Source: Urechis unicinctus
Taxonomy: Eukaryota; Annelida; Polychaeta; Xenopneusta; Urechidae
Assembly: GCA_034190875.2 (NCBI GenBank)
Contig: CM067355.1
Location: forward strand, 33,145,309 to 33,209,308
Length of the DNA stretch: 64,000 nucleotides
Direction: 5' to 3'
Both the position numbers and the translations under genes were made by a program. Positions 37,480-52,800 of the stretch are shown one piece after another. Every line of letters begins with the position of its first letter. Positions within the stretch are counted from its first letter, which is position 1. Under the pieces are notes generated by a model, which did not search any database, had not been told where the DNA came from, and was given only the letters and a program-made list of their open reading frames with translations.

Positions 37480-37980
37480 ATTCTCACTAATATGTGGTCA
37501 TGTGAGGTTAGACAGGACCACACCCAAATTAGTGCGTGATGATTGCTTCAACTGATACATCACCACGCTGTGTATCACGCCGAGTTGATTCGAGGGAGGA
37601 ATGCTATACGATTCAGCGATGGAGAAGACATAACTTCGCACTCCTTGTGTTTGATGTGTGTTTGCAGTGACCCATTCATACAAGGTGTATTAATCGGTGC
37701 ATATATATAAGTAATAAATTGTTAGGTTGCAGCTGTATACCTGCATTACAGTCAGAATGATATAAAGCCTTAGCCTGGCGCTACTGTAGTCTGAGATGCA
37801 ATCAAAATGGTATTATTAGTGTGCATTTCATCTTGGCCCACCTGTACATAGCATGTACGCAACGTGTTTAATAGCGGTCTTCTGGGTTCTATCACATCAA
37901 CAGTAACATAATTAACATGTTGACAAAAACTGGTCTGATTGATGTAGTTGGTCATGGGATTCGTTTTTGATACTTTAATC
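37480..37980 (-). repeat. Dispersed repeat family, inverted internally deleted copy
   Basis: 37487-37545 matches 42229-42290 directly and 62650-62700 in reverse (gtgaggttagacaggaccac). 37830-37925 is the reverse complement of 12815-12920. Segments that lie far apart in the 61-63 kb copy are close together here, so this copy has lost the middle. Confidence 0.75.
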
Positions 37981-40499
37981 GGATATCAAGGATCGGGGTG
38001 AAGGTTGTTCATAAGATGGATGTCATGACTGTAAAATCAGGGTATCACCTGGAATCGTTACACATCGTCGGTATTTCACTATATAAAGCCAATGTTAAGA
38101 TGTAACATACCGAAATGTTGTTGACTCTCTACGACAACAGCGTTCACGTGCGATTGAATACACTGTGGAAGCAGACCAATACCTTTATGTTGCGATGGAT
38201 CTGCTTGACATCATTAAGCTCACACCCTTTCTATTGATCGCAATTTTGACTCAGGGGATGTTATGAAAATCAAGATATTCACACGTGACCATCACCATCA
38301 GAGTTTTTATGACGTCTCTGATTGGCACAGCAGGCGTTAGTGGAAATTCTCCCTACAGGTCGGTGAAGTCGATAATCGGTCAGGCGTTCTGGTATCACTG
38401 CCTTAGCCATTCACGGAAACTGTCATAACAGCGATCGTGGTTGAACATTTCGAGAAAGAAAATAACATTGAAGAATATTTTTCCTTGAATATAGGATCCA
38501 GCCAAAATGTACTTATTGGGATGTTTGTTAGTAGTAGCACCAGAAACCAATTACGCTTAACATTTAAACTATTCAGTTCTTTACAGGATTACCTATAGTC
38601 GATGACATTGGAATAAACTTTTAAAAGTTTAATTAGTACCGAGCTCTGAAGTCCATTTGGGACCGGAGCGGTATTGTTAATGTCAGCAGCATTCATCATT
38701 AGATCCACCAGGACAACGACATGCGTATGTTCAGTCAGTGTCTCGACATATCGGGTACACGGTGCAATTATCTTATCAACCCAAATTTGTCGAGGTTCAT
38801 TTATGAATTCAGTATGGCGTCAAATGTGTGTATCGTATTTTACGGACATGTTGTTATCACATACAATACATTACGTGTAATGATCAACAAATGTAATTAA
38901 GCCAAGTTTATCGATGTCGATTATAAATCAGCATGACGTCAAAGGCATACATCATTTTTTATATTGATATCCAAATAGAAAACGCTATCCAATAACCATA
39001 CATTTATGTTTACAGAGGGTAAATCATTATATATATCAATGAATGTTCAAAGCAAGTAAACCTTCGCGGCAGCCGTGTGTTATTAAGCTTTGCCTATATC
39101 ACAGATTACAATGACAATCAAACAAGAGCTATTGTGTACTATGACAACATCTTCAAATATCTATTGTGATAGCGCGTTAAAGCCAGTCGTTTCCAAATGA
39201 TAAATGTTACAACGAACCCTAACCATACCAAATGCAGCATAAGGATGTCACCCACACATAACGGATTACCTCTGCAAGCCATATCACAGTTTGTGTTTTT
39301 GATCGGTTCCATCAAAGCTGTTGAATGAACAGATTACAGGTTCATCTCCTGTATCAGAAGGCAGATGTGCTCGAATGAGCCTTCAATACTATCAGCGAAA
39401 CATTGTCTCGTTTGTATATCATACACCTGGCATTTGTATCGCATAGCGGCAGCATATCAGGCAGCTGTAGCTGATTGTGATGACACGATGATCACAAACC
39501 TTGAATGTTACAAACCCTGGTCGACAACAAGCAAAGCCATGCAAAACGTTAAAAAACGCAGCCCCTGTCAGGCTTGCTTTCTAAACATGTGATGATATAA
39601 AGATCATCAAAGTGAAATCGCAGTGGTGACTACAGCACACACGGTATAGACAGGTGCTCAATATCTTAATTGCCTTTTGAATACGACTCATATTATTGTT
39701 TGTACAGGAGGGTTATGCATATTTCGGCATGTTTCATTTTATATACACCCAAAAAGATGCTGAACATTAGCATCAGCTTCATCAGCATCTAAAAATAGAA
39801 TCACTATAAATAACATGTCGCCATGAGCAAACTCCAAAGGTTATATCTTACACCGATATAGATCATCTAAGGCCATTTTCGGTCAGATAACAACTGCTGT
39901 GGAATTGATCAGCCTCGGTGTGACAACATGACAGAGCCTGGCCCAAATGTTGTCTGTAAGCTCTTCGTCACTGGTGCTCAAGATATAAATTATCTACGTG
40001 TGTCGCTGAGGGTGAAACATCATGGTGCTTTCTCACACATTTGCACAGTTAATGTATTCATTAGAATTGATAACAGAAATGATAACCATTTGACGAGTCA
40101 TGCTCTAAATGTTAACCTCGATATCAATATCATAACAAATAGTATTAGGATACCAGATGAGTGTTTAGGTAATGGTGACAACAACGACCCTGTCGTTACG
40201 TGAGATTCTAGTCATTCGTTGAAAGTTACTGCAGCTAGAATAAGATGATCGAAATATACATGCATTAAAACAGGATTATATGTTTATCACGACCTCAAGC
40301 CAACTCAGTTATTCCCAAGCATGCCATCTAATACGGCGAAAATCTCAATGCATTTATAGCCAATATATGCTGAACATCTAAGATGTACAATCAATTACTC
40401 GAAGCAAATTACAACGTGCATGTTAGCACATGACTCACCTGTCCTGAGCATGGATGTAAGATGGGACGCTTTGTGTGCAAATGTCACTGACTCACTCAT
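37981..40499. other. No recognised gene
   Basis: Several ORFs of 60-91 codons (for example 39928-40203, MTEPGPNVVCKLFVTG) show no motif. No tRNA or tandem repeat recognised. Confidence 0.35.
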
Positions 40500-41899
<1,400 letters not shown>

Positions 41900-42650
41900 T
41901 TAACATCGCTCAATACGACAATAACCATCGATATATGTAGTCTTTTTTCCCAGCTGCACAGGTGTAAATGAAGCGTCATTATTTCCAACAAGTGCGAAAA
42001 CATGCGAACTTATAGGCATTATTGCAATAAATGGTGATAAGGCATACCACTCCCTTAAGTGGGTATTCCTCGAACACACATTATATAATGCAATAGAGCC
42101 TCTAGCATTCAGCTTGCTAGCTGATAGGATAAAGTAGCGCATTATTATAAACAAACGTTTACAGATGGATAAGGGTTGATGAAAGTTTCCTTAATAGATC
42201 GATAGATGCATTATAACGCATCCCACTTAATTCCTCACTAATGTATGGTCGTGTGAGGTTCGACAGGACTACACACAAATCAATGTGTGATGATTTACAC
42301 CTCTTTGAAAAGAAACACTACGTGGAATGGGTCTGTTCTGTAGTAAAGAATTAGGTTTCCAGAAGTGTGAAGAACTCTAATGCATTACGAAACATTCTTC
42401 AGACTGTACTCATTATGTCAAGTTTTGTAATCAGTGCGTGATGACTTACCCCTTCAGCTGGTATGTAACGACGCTGTGCATCTCCTCGATTTGATTCAAG
42501 GGATAAATATTCAATATCCCCGTTGCCGCAGCTGTATGATTGTTTTTGCTGGAAGGTCATCTGTTTCATCGTTTTAAATACGCATAGAAATATATCGATG
42601 CGTAACATTAACGTAACTTCCATCAGCATCCTCGAGTAGAAACGCAATAA
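41900..42650 (-). repeat. Dispersed repeat family, inverted copy with exon-like ORFs
   Basis: Reverse complement of this region is collinear with 62540-63090: caaatcgaggag, cagcgtcgttacatacca, tgatttgtgtgtagtcctgt, catcaaccctta/gatcca, aatgcgctac/att, and tgtgtgttcgaggaatacc. Minus-strand ORFs at 42647-42399 (MLMEVTLMLRIDIF; ends near donor-like GTAAGT) and 42154-41900 (MRYFILSASK, then VCSRNTHLREWYALS) have partial counterparts at 62-63 kb (VCSRNTDVKEWHALS, after a one-base shift). Substitutions are not concentrated at third positions, so coding is doubtful. Confidence 0.7.
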
Positions 42651-45600
42651 ATGGCGTTATGAGCTTACTGTAAAGGCGTGCCTTAACGCTCAGACAAGTT
42701 GTGAACGTTAACGAGTTGTGCTAAGCTGGTTTGATGTCACGCTGGTACCGGAAATCCGAAGCCACTCACGGTTTTATAACCATCATCGTGGAATATATGT
42801 GCCTCTGCGTGACTAAGTGTCAGTGCTTAAGGAGTATCTATCAAGTGTATGCAAATTTACGTTTTAGTATTCAGATTCCGCTCCCATCAAGCCGCGTTAA
42901 TGCTTACAAGGACGTTGGGTCACGACAAACAAACGCGTTATCGGCGCTTCAATTTGTGCCTTCATGACATTGATCTACAGCAAACTAAGTTAATTAGCAT
43001 CATCGGCAATATATCATTATTCAGGTACCTAATATACGCTTGTAGATACCTATATAAACGTAAATATAAACTGAACAAAACTAAGAACCATTCACCTCTT
43101 TAATATACTCAATACATGCATTACTGGTTTATAAATTCACTTTTCACTTTTCTCGTAATTGGTTATTATAACGTTATTAATGCGCGATCGATGACACACA
43201 TTACCCATACTGTGTACCCACAACTGATCTAGATCGAAGGTGGTGTACAAAGTGCTTGAGTCGTGTAATTATGATGTATGCGTTAGTATTTGCTTCTGAA
43301 CAAATCCTTATATTTCTAACATTCTCAATTAGACAACACCAATCAAGCGGATTGTTTTCGACATCGTGCTGGACTGATTTGTATATCATCGTTAAAAAAG
43401 AATCAGGCCTTTGTTCTCAAACGTCCTTCATGATTTCTTCCGGTGAAAAGGAGACATGACATGAAGACTATGGAATGAATGCTTCTAAAGTTCTCTAGAC
43501 ACAGAGGCTCACGAAGTTGAATGATTAATATAACGGGAGTCACGAATTGGGAAAATTGAATATCGTCTGAGTTCCGTGGTGTTCACAAGGAAAGCGAAAG
43601 GAGATGTTGAGATGGAAGCGATGAACCCAAATGACCTTGCTTGCGAACATAAACCCAGCGTTAAGTGACAAGATGCGGGGAAGGCAGCTACGTGATGTAA
43701 TACAATAGAGGTTCAATGTCCACGACGGTGATTTATCAATATGCGTACATGTTTAAATCACACGTGATGTAATACAATAGAGGTTTAATGTGGTTTTATC
43801 AATATCCGTACATGTTTATATCACACGTGTATGTTTTGGGATACACCCACCATGACACAGATGAGATACGGGGATTCATTGGATATTCAGTCAACATTTC
43901 TCTTCTGTGAACTTTTATGTATTATAAGAAGGCGAGTGTAAATGCAGTTAGTGTACTTGCTTAGCATGCTTTGATCAACCCAGCGAGGTCGGATGGACTG
44001 TGATTCACTGTTTTCATACTCATTCGTCTACTGCAACACATATACAGACCCAACAGCCCAAACTCGGTCGCAATTTGCCATAAATGACAAAAGGTATACA
44101 ATGAAAAGTATGCTCATAAAGTCGCATGTTCTTGGCAGAATTGTGGCCAAAGCAGCGAATGTCCTTAGAAGTTAGCATTTTGTTTTTGGTTGAATAAGCT
44201 GGTGCCATATCCAGTGATAAATAAACCTGATTAACGGAATATTTATTTGATACAATAAATGTGATCATTGACTTCCTCGTATCACTGCCACAACCAGAAC
44301 ACCATCATAAATATTCCTCTAGCGCGAGCAAATCTTTAAGCAAAATACTTGCAGCAATCCTTATTTCGATAGCCTACCTGTACCTGAAGATGCTATGCGT
44401 CGTGATTCTCGGTAACCTTGAGGAATGCTATAGAATACCTGCAGTGTTAAGCAGAATGGATTCACGCAGGACCGGCCTAGTTATGTAGTAAGAGAGAGGT
44501 ACAGGTAGAAGTTATACGTAACAAGACAACTAGTGCTTATACCCTTGAGCATATCTTGTCCCATGTGTCTTGTATCGTGGTTTACATCAGGTGTGTTGTT
44601 CCAATTAAAAGAAGAGCTTCATACTCTGTAACAACCATCGTCACTTTCTCGTCACTTCAGTCATGGATGCTGATGCCATATTTAAGTAGTGCAATGCAGC
44701 AGATGCCGAGATCTCAACGCAATGTGATATTCAACATTCATAGGCAACTGTTAAAGCACAGTGCATGACGATGCGCGTGATGTAATTCAATGATGTAATG
44801 TGATAGCAGTCACCAGCATGAATGTGACTTCGAAATCAAGCCTTGCGTGTTTTGAAACAATTGTCGTTGTTACCAATATTTCTCATGAGCAAATTAACTT
44901 TTTCGTTTAGTATGCAGTGTCATCAAGCGCGATGCTGAAAAAGTTCAGGCATTACGGCGAAGCAGATGCCAATATCACGAGGCATTGCGACATTTACGAC
45001 AATTTCCATACCCAATCATGTTTTAATTAAATCATGTAATGCAGTAACAGCCGTGTGTTTTCCAAGTCATAAGCCAGTTTTTCCATTGTGATACCTCAAG
45101 CTACCTAACTTTTGACCTTGCACTATGCAAGCACCTTTCGCTAAAACAACGTTAGCACAGTGCGAACGGCTATAATGCTTTGGATTGTATCCAAGTAGCA
45201 TCCCTCTAATAGGCTTCAAGCCCTCAGTTTAGTGCCTTTGCATTAGCGTTAGGTTGTATGTAGTATGATTTGTGGAGCCACATCCTCAGTGAATGCCAAA
45301 CTAAACAATGAACGCTCAAAACAAGTCTGAATTACCCGGTGGTGTGTCTTTGACTAAAGTCAATACTTGCTTTCCCATCTGGACATATAACAAACATTTA
45401 AAGTTATATGGATGAAACATGGCATTCCAATTCTTTTACATTTTAGTTACGTTTTAGTTACATTTCAGCATCAGGAAATTGTCTTAAAAGCGATTCACTT
45501 TAAAGGGGCTCGACCAACGAAGGTGGAGGGAATTTAAGTTGTGAAATATTGTGCCATTGGTGTTGCTGTAGTTGATGATATCACCTTTTGAAGCAGTGGA

Positions 45601-45738
45601 ACCAAAGATCTAATGGCTACGCTTGGCAGGCTCAGTCCCGTATAAATACGTGAACACACCTTGTTTGCAGAGCGCTATTTTTCATGTCATGATGTCTATT
45701 TCAAAACCACATGGGCAATTAGAGGCGCGGTTGCCTCG
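42651..45738. other. No recognised gene
   Basis: Contains the 43.69 kb tandem repeat listed separately. Several ORFs of 60-84 codons have no motif. Confidence 0.35.
43694..43830. repeat. Two-copy tandem repeat of 68-74 bp
   Basis: acgtgatgtaatacaatag opens both copies and cgtacatgttta-atcacacg closes them. The first has an extra segment, tccacgacggtga. Confidence 0.93.
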
Positions 45739-45788
45739 TCCAGTAAGATGTCTCTAATTCTACAACCTATGTCGCAGCAGTCAAAGAG

Positions 45789-46073
45789 ATGTTAGTTAAA
45801 GGAACCAACAGTCACGCCTCCCTCTCACTAGACGTTGAGGACATCCTAGCGATCAATTGTAGTAGAATTCCCCATATGTTACATATCGATCAGACTTTCG
45901 CTGATTCTACATCCATACAAGGACATCGCACTATTATGGATGACAAAATATGTCTCATTCCTTGCGAGCTACAGGTGTCATTCCAAATTTTGATTAACAC
46001 TAGTGTCTTATTCCGTAAGAGATGCCTGTGCTGCTTTATCAGGCTGGGTCATTTAGCCACTTTATGGCAGTGA
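45789..46073 (+). other. Exon-like ORF, counterpart of 56377-56186
   Basis: Contains SLDVEDILAINCSRIPHML, matching LDAGDNLQIGCSRIPYSL on the opposite strand of the right arm. An extra 110 bp and a one-base shift disrupt the second half, where SGW followed by a stop replaces SGWVIYHF. Substitutions between arms are not third-position biased. If once coding, it is broken here. Confidence 0.25.
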
Positions 46074-46705
46074 CGGATAGCGAGAGTGAGTTTATAAAAT
46101 CATCATCAAAATGACGTCATGGCAAATACAATTGACAGTAGTTGATTGCAGATCGGATCAGATCGGTGTTAGCAGCACAATGGGAGGACATCCCTTCTGG
46201 AGGACACAATATCAGAAATGGTTTGTCGCAATGTGACTTTAGCGCCAATCGTATTATGCGACTCCGTGACTCCCAAGGCCGGTACCGGTTCACAATATGT
46301 ATCAAGCAGGCTTCCTCTTCCTCTCAGCGGTATGCATTAGGACCTCTGGAAGGTTTTTAAAGGCGTCAGTTATAGTTCAGCATTATCATACCATATGTTA
46401 TGCATATTTTGGGACTCACCGTCATTAGTAAGCATTTTCTTCCATTAAATGTTATTATCACATCATGTTTTTTACATTTTTTTATCCTTGGTTGCACAAA
46501 TACATGCTCTATTTAAAGGCATTTAGATCTAGAAATTGGTTTCGATATTATAACCATGCAAAACATATTAAGGTACCATGGGTGTATTTCTAATACTATG
46601 AAATGACCCTGGTTAGTACACATTTGTCAGGACATGCAGGTTCGACCTAATGTAAACCCAATCATTCGAACAGTCGCCATGGCTTAAGCTTATGTCGTTT
46701 CTAGT

Positions 46706-46870
46706 CGATTCCCCAAGCGTAGTGGTACACTGCGTCGCCTTTCGACCAACAGGTTGTGGGTTCGATACCAAGGTGTGAAAACCTGACTCGGTTGATTACG
46801 TGAATTGGTGGTCCCATCTCTGGAAGAGGATGCACCTTACTAGGTAGCCCAATAGTACCATGCTGGACCC
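46706..46870 (+). mobile_element. tRNA-derived SINE, copy 1
   Basis: A box-like aagcgtagtggtacactg (46715-46732) and a good B box GGTTCGATACC at 46759-46769, at tRNA-like spacing, followed by a tRNA-unrelated body (ggtgtgaaaacctgactcgg, cctta-taggtagcccaata). Copy 2 sits in the inverted right arm. The pair arose by the segmental duplication, not by independent insertion, because flanks match too. Confidence 0.75.
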
Positions 46871-46904
46871 AGCAGTGTGGTTCTAGTGTATTGACTGCTT
46901 AAAG

Positions 46905-47356
46905 TGCAGGCAAAAGAGACCTACCAGTCAGTGCAAGTGTGTTCATTATTGCTATGTAAGCAGTTTCGTTGAGATCGATCATTTCCTGGACCTTGTTTGT
47001 TGTGATAGATCTTAACCACGTGGCAGCGTAGACCTAGCGTGATGATTGGGGGCCAACATTCCGCCTGATCATGATTCTTAGATAGAGAGATCCATATATA
47101 AAATATATATATATACAGAGTATAGATAAGAAAGGGACAGATATATAACCACATCAGTATCGTCCCTGCTTTGATATGATGATACACGAGACGTATCATG
47201 GATACGATGAGAGATAGAGAGCTTAAACTGCTGGCAAAAGAGACCTATAGTGCAGTGTGTTTCATTATTGCTATGTAAGCAGTTTCGTTGAGATCGATCA
47301 TTTCCTGGACCTTGTTTGTTGTGATAGATCTTAACCACATGGCAGCGTAGACCTAG
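46905..47356. repeat. Recent tandem duplication, 319-bp period
   Basis: 46905-47038 and 47225-47356 are nearly identical (gctatgtaagcagtttcgtt, gagatcgatcatttcctgga, ttaaccac-tggcagcgtag). The intervening part has a short AT-rich tatatataaaatatatat run. The right arm has only one copy, in reverse, at about 54530-54640, so the duplication followed the inversion. Confidence 0.95.
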
Positions 47357-47370
47357 CTAATGTGTTGCTA

Positions 47371-47585
<215 letters not shown>

Positions 47586-47720
47586 GCTATGTACAGTCTG
47601 TTGAATAGGAGTGATATATTTTCCTCTGACAAGGAGAGGTACAGATGCAATTGAATTGAAATGTTATTGCACTATGATCAGCGGAAGAGATATTTGCCCG
47701 TCAAATTCCGCAAAGCAGTT

Positions 47721-49626
47721 CTTTGACGATATTTGTAGCTTTGAGAGTTATGTTTCTTCTGTGTCCCGTGTCATTTCTCCGTATACACAGCACATCAAAT
47801 CTTTTTGACTACTTAATATATATATATATTTTAGAAATCCCGTTTTGACTAATCTCATCAATCACGAAGACTTTATTTGATGTAGCCAATTGTTTCTAGA
47901 ACTAAAACGAATTCGGTTCACATTGTTATTAAGCATGAGGCTAAAACATGTTCCTTCGTTATAATTACACCATGTAGAGGCTGTACAATGTAGCAGATTC
48001 CATTATCTCAAAGCATTGTTACACTCAAGGACAACATCTAAGTCCGGTACATGAAGATGAATGTATTGTAATTCAACTATGCAATGTGATAGAGTGAGCT
48101 GTGCGAAATCAAGGAAGAAGAATCGCCGCTTCATGGCAATATGTAAGACGATGCATTTGTGCTGCAACATCGAGGAAGCGATAGTCATTACACATTACTG
48201 GACAACAATCATTGCCAATTGAAAAGACTACAGTGAGAAAGAGATACGTGTTTTGTAATTCAATCAAGTTATGTGATATCATACAGCTGCACGAATCTGA
48301 ACGTCAAACACAGACAATACTGATGGAAGAAGACAAAGCCACCTTATGTAAAAGCATGCATTTTCGTTGCAACATCAATGAAGTGATAGTAGTTAATCGT
48401 TTGTTGTGAAAAGAGAAGAACACAAATGATACGATAACATGGCATTATTGGGGTCACCACGCTGCATGAATTATAAGTGGCACGTTTTAGCAGCCAAACC
48501 ATTTCATACAATCGAGGCAAAGCTATTAAGTATATCTGTCATGGACAGATGCGTGGGAAAGAACCGCCTGTTAGAATTATGCTAAGCAGTCAACGGCAAA
48601 TGTCTTTTTCATCCAAATGCATACGTGATGCATCCAAGGGCATATTTTAAATAACCTACAACGCCTACGTGTTGACGAAAGGTAGCGTATCGGAAGCGCG
48701 TGTCGCACAAAACTTAAACAACACATGCAACATGCTTCCACCAATGCTGAGTGATTCGGTTGCGTGTGTTCGACTTGCTTTCTCATTCCGACCTTGGTCA
48801 TAATGTGCTCGTTTTAATTTAGTCACATCCGCTCAAAATAACATAGCACACGCATTCTAAGCCTCATTCTAAAATTAGATGCAAACAATATATCACACAC
48901 TTATTAGCCACTGAAGCCATGCTTGTGGACGATAGCGACTGAAATACACGCTATTAGCCATCTGGTGAGTGTGATAACAGCATAAGAAGCCTATTTTTTC
49001 AAAAGCGAAAAAAGATTACGAGCGCAAGGCTCATCCAAAACTTCAAACATTATGTACCTGAACTTGATGTTTAACATGTCTGCTTGAATATTATTGCATT
49101 ACTCCACATATATTGCTTCCAATGATGGGGCAGAACTGAGTATTCTTTGCTTATGAAAACATCGCAAATTCTGAAAAGTTACATTATAATGGATAAGTAA
49201 TGACGTCAGGTATTTGCTGGGACGAGGGTATTACCTGGCATAAACGTTATTTTTCAACCACCATTCACGAACTGCGAATAGCACATAACAGACATGTAAT
49301 AAACGTGAGATCAATAAGAGGGTTTAACAATAGCGAGTAGAAAATGTAACACTCATGGGGCTCAGATGTTTGTAAATGAACGTAATAAAACTATTAAATG
49401 CGTTAAAGGGGAATCATTGGTCAATATGATACCGGCTTGTGCTGCACTAATATGCATGAATGCTTCATATGTCACAGAGAACACTTCACAAGAACAAATC
49501 GTCGAAACCATCCGTGTCATCTGTGCAATTATATAAATTTGAATATTCATTTCACGTAACTATATACTGTTTATTGGAGCCTTTGAATGACCATTTGCTA
49601 GCGAGATGTGGATTTGAATTATGCGT
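47721..49626. other. No gene; one tandem repeat
   Basis: 48050-48195 and 48245-48400 form a diverged tandem pair with a period of about 195 bp (ttgtaattcaa, atgtgata, gcatttgtgctgcaacatcg / gcattttcgttgcaacatca, aagcgatagt/aagtgatagt). No gene recognised. Confidence 0.5.
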
Positions 49627-49880
49627 TATCATATTGTTAATTGTTGGTGAATGTGGTACCATGTTGTTAATTGTTGTTGAATGTGGTGCCATATTGTTAA
49701 TTGTTGTTGGATGTGGTGCCATGTTGTTAATTGTTGTTGAATGTGGTGCCATATTGTTAATTGTTGATGGATGTGGTGCCATGTTGCTAATTGTTGTTGG
49801 ATGTGTTGCCATATTGTTAATTGTTGTTGTGCAAAGCCATAAGTTAATTGCTGTTGCATGTGGTGCCATGTTGCTAATTG
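49627..49880. repeat. 30-bp minisatellite, eight copies
   Basis: Units gttaattgttgttgaatgtg + gtgccatatt. The 30-bp period keeps a plus-strand ORF open (49460-49942; repeat VVECGAMLLI) and two minus-strand ORFs. The plus-strand product would be strongly hydrophobic with one Cys per unit; no evidence for translation. Confidence 0.95.
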
Positions 49881-52800
49881 CATCCGTATCATTAGGATAT
49901 ATAGCACACCTACTTGACTTTGAGCTTTGCATTCGGATGTGAATATATAGAAAAAGGCCTTGTTATTACATCGAATGCTTCTTGGACACAACTGTATGAT
50001 TCATTATGTCGAATCATTTACTTCTGTAAGATAGGGCTGATTCGTTTCCATCATGGGATATTTTATTATTTTTCAAGGTTTCAATTATGATTTAATCATA
50101 TTGTATGCCACAATATGGAGGACAATTACCATGAAATGGATGTGTGATGCAAACTATGCAATGTTTCGTTGATGGATTTCGTGACTTGGATGCTCCAAGA
50201 ATAGTGATCCGTATATAGATGAAAAAGTTGGAATTTAACAGAATATGTAGCTGATCATGTTGTAATCTGCTCACGGAAACATCTCAAGGCTTTCATATAC
50301 CAATATGCGCGATAAAACACTGTAATACTATGCTTGATTAACAAAGATTTCTTATGAAATAACGGTATTCGTTGGCGGCAGTATATCCAGGTGGGCTTAT
50401 TGTTGATTCCACGTATTCATATGAACTGATCAATCTAGAGTCTCCCATAATGTAAAAAAGGATCTGGTGGTACATTAAATATCACCCATACACGATAGGT
50501 TCTGATGAAAAACTACTATGGTAACAAGAATGATATTGCATTTTCTTACACCCGAATGTGGAATCATTCGAAGATATCAAAGCGGTATTTAGGATTTCGA
50601 AAATCTTCTCCAAAACATTTGGCATGGCACCTATCCTTATAAGATTTGTGAAGGGGTTTACCTCTTATACGCGACATGTCCACCACAATGTTGCGTCCTA
50701 ATCCATTCATGAGCATGTCTGTGATCCCAGATATCCATCTTCACATCATCATATTACACTCTTTGTTACTGGTGTTGTCTCAATGCCTAAAAACCCACCT
50801 GTTATAGAGAATACATATCTGGTGACTTTCAGTAAGTGATTATCATGACAGACTTTAGCTGCTTATTGTACAAATGCGGTTATGCTGTAACTGTGCTGCT
50901 GAGAGCGATGCAAATATACACGCATACTTGTAGTACATCAGGTAATTATTCTCAATGATGGTAACCATTCTTTAAAGACCTGTGACAATGTTGGGATTTG
51001 TCGAATGAATTAGCAATGGATGGTCATTTACTGTGTTTGAACTCCTGCTATTCTATTTAATCGAGACACGTGGCTTATATTGAATACTTCTTGAGTTGAA
51101 GTGAATGTTTCGTCACCTTTATGACTTCCAATTACGGATGTATCAGACCGCATGACAGGCGTCTGTTCACAACATATGTACTCTATAAATTCGGTGTGCA
51201 TACCACACCGTAATGATGACTTTCCGGTAAAGCCACCATTTAATACCCATCGTTGTCGTCAGGAAAAATCTTCATCTGTGTTTGAGACGAATTTTGTCTC
51301 ATATTGTCAAAATCAATATGCAGCTCTATGTAGAACTAGATACCACATCATCCTGTCCTTGTGATATAGCATTTGGACAAAATTATAAATATGCGACTAT
51401 ATATACCATAATGGATATGTTTTGCTGATAGGCATAATAGCAAACATATGCAGGCTTAATCTCTATGATATGCGAATCGGAACTTTGCGACGAAAGTCTG
51501 TGATGGCCTTTTGGTGACAATGCAAACCACCACCAAGGTTTTATCCTTAATTGGCAATGCATTAACTTGGAAAACATGGCAGAATAAAAATCGCAAAATA
51601 CACCGTTTACTGTAACATTTTATTCCTGTGTCTTTGTATTACACCTTTTGACATTAAACTATAATAAATATCATAGAGACATTGGTACGGAAATCTTAGT
51701 TCTTTTTCGTTGAACGGTGTAATATATTTTTCACTTGCATCTTATAAATAAATGTTTTTTTAATAAACAAAATTTAACACTATGTTACAATGCAAGGCGG
51801 ACCAAGAAAAACTATCACAGAGTAATTGAATAAGCCATCGTCGCATTTCACAGGTATCTTGCGGGCCATATTAACGGGCTTATTGATATAGCAGAGCATA
51901 TCATAAAACTGGTATGAATACACATAACCGTTCATGCTTGAACCAATGATGTGATTGTGTATCATGTGGCCAATCGTTTCCGTTATTCCCGACCATCATA
52001 TTTACTATCACAGTATCAGATGATTGATAAATGGAAAGATGTAGGTTGTAATCACTTGGATATGGTATATTCGATTCCAGACTTTCTAAACGGACCAGGT
52101 AAAGATACGCACAGAGAGCAAGGTTTGGTAATTCAAAGCTCTCAGATACTACACATTATATCCTAATGTTTAGCTTCTCTGTTGTGCAATGAGACGTTGT
52201 AACATAATGTGCACCTGGTTTAGGTGTTAATACCATGACCGCATGTTCAGCACTGAGGCCCGACCATTGATTGAATCAAACAGAAGAAAATAATTTTATA
52301 TGCGTAATTCGACGATAATTTTTGGACCAACAATGGCTGCCATAAACGCCTAGATCAGATTAGAACTGCGCTCTTCTCAAACTGAGATAGACGAGAACAA
52401 AAGCGATACAAAGATGAGAGATCCCATGTGGACTAACTAGCGACATACTAGATGCACATGCCGTGATGTTGCTGTTGTTTTTCTTTGGTGCTCACGTTAG
52501 CATCATCCGTTTTTACCGACACCATCTTTACTTTATCATTGGCCTAGATGCTGGTTAGATCTCGTATTTGATGTTATACTCGGGTATCGTAGATCGAAGG
52601 AACAGATGTCTTAAAGTTTGATGTCACGTATTTTGAAAACATAATAAATGAGAATGTAAAAAAACGTGACTTATTTTCCATGTGGTCAATAACTGATAAA
52701 CCCAATGATTCAAAACACATAAGTGCAACGATATTGCTTACATGAACCCTGTGGGAAATCGCTATCATCGCTATTATTGTTTTAAGCAATACATTGGTCA

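Noticed and set aside
41900..42650. Confident coding exons MLMEV... and MRYFI... conserved with 62-63 kb
   Set aside because: Differences between copies are not biased to third codon positions and one copy has a frame break; dispersed repeat is the simpler view.
46706..46780. A functional tRNA gene at the B box GGTTCGATACC
   Set aside because: No closed acceptor stem or anticodon arm can be drawn, and the sequence continues into a SINE body duplicated in the other arm.
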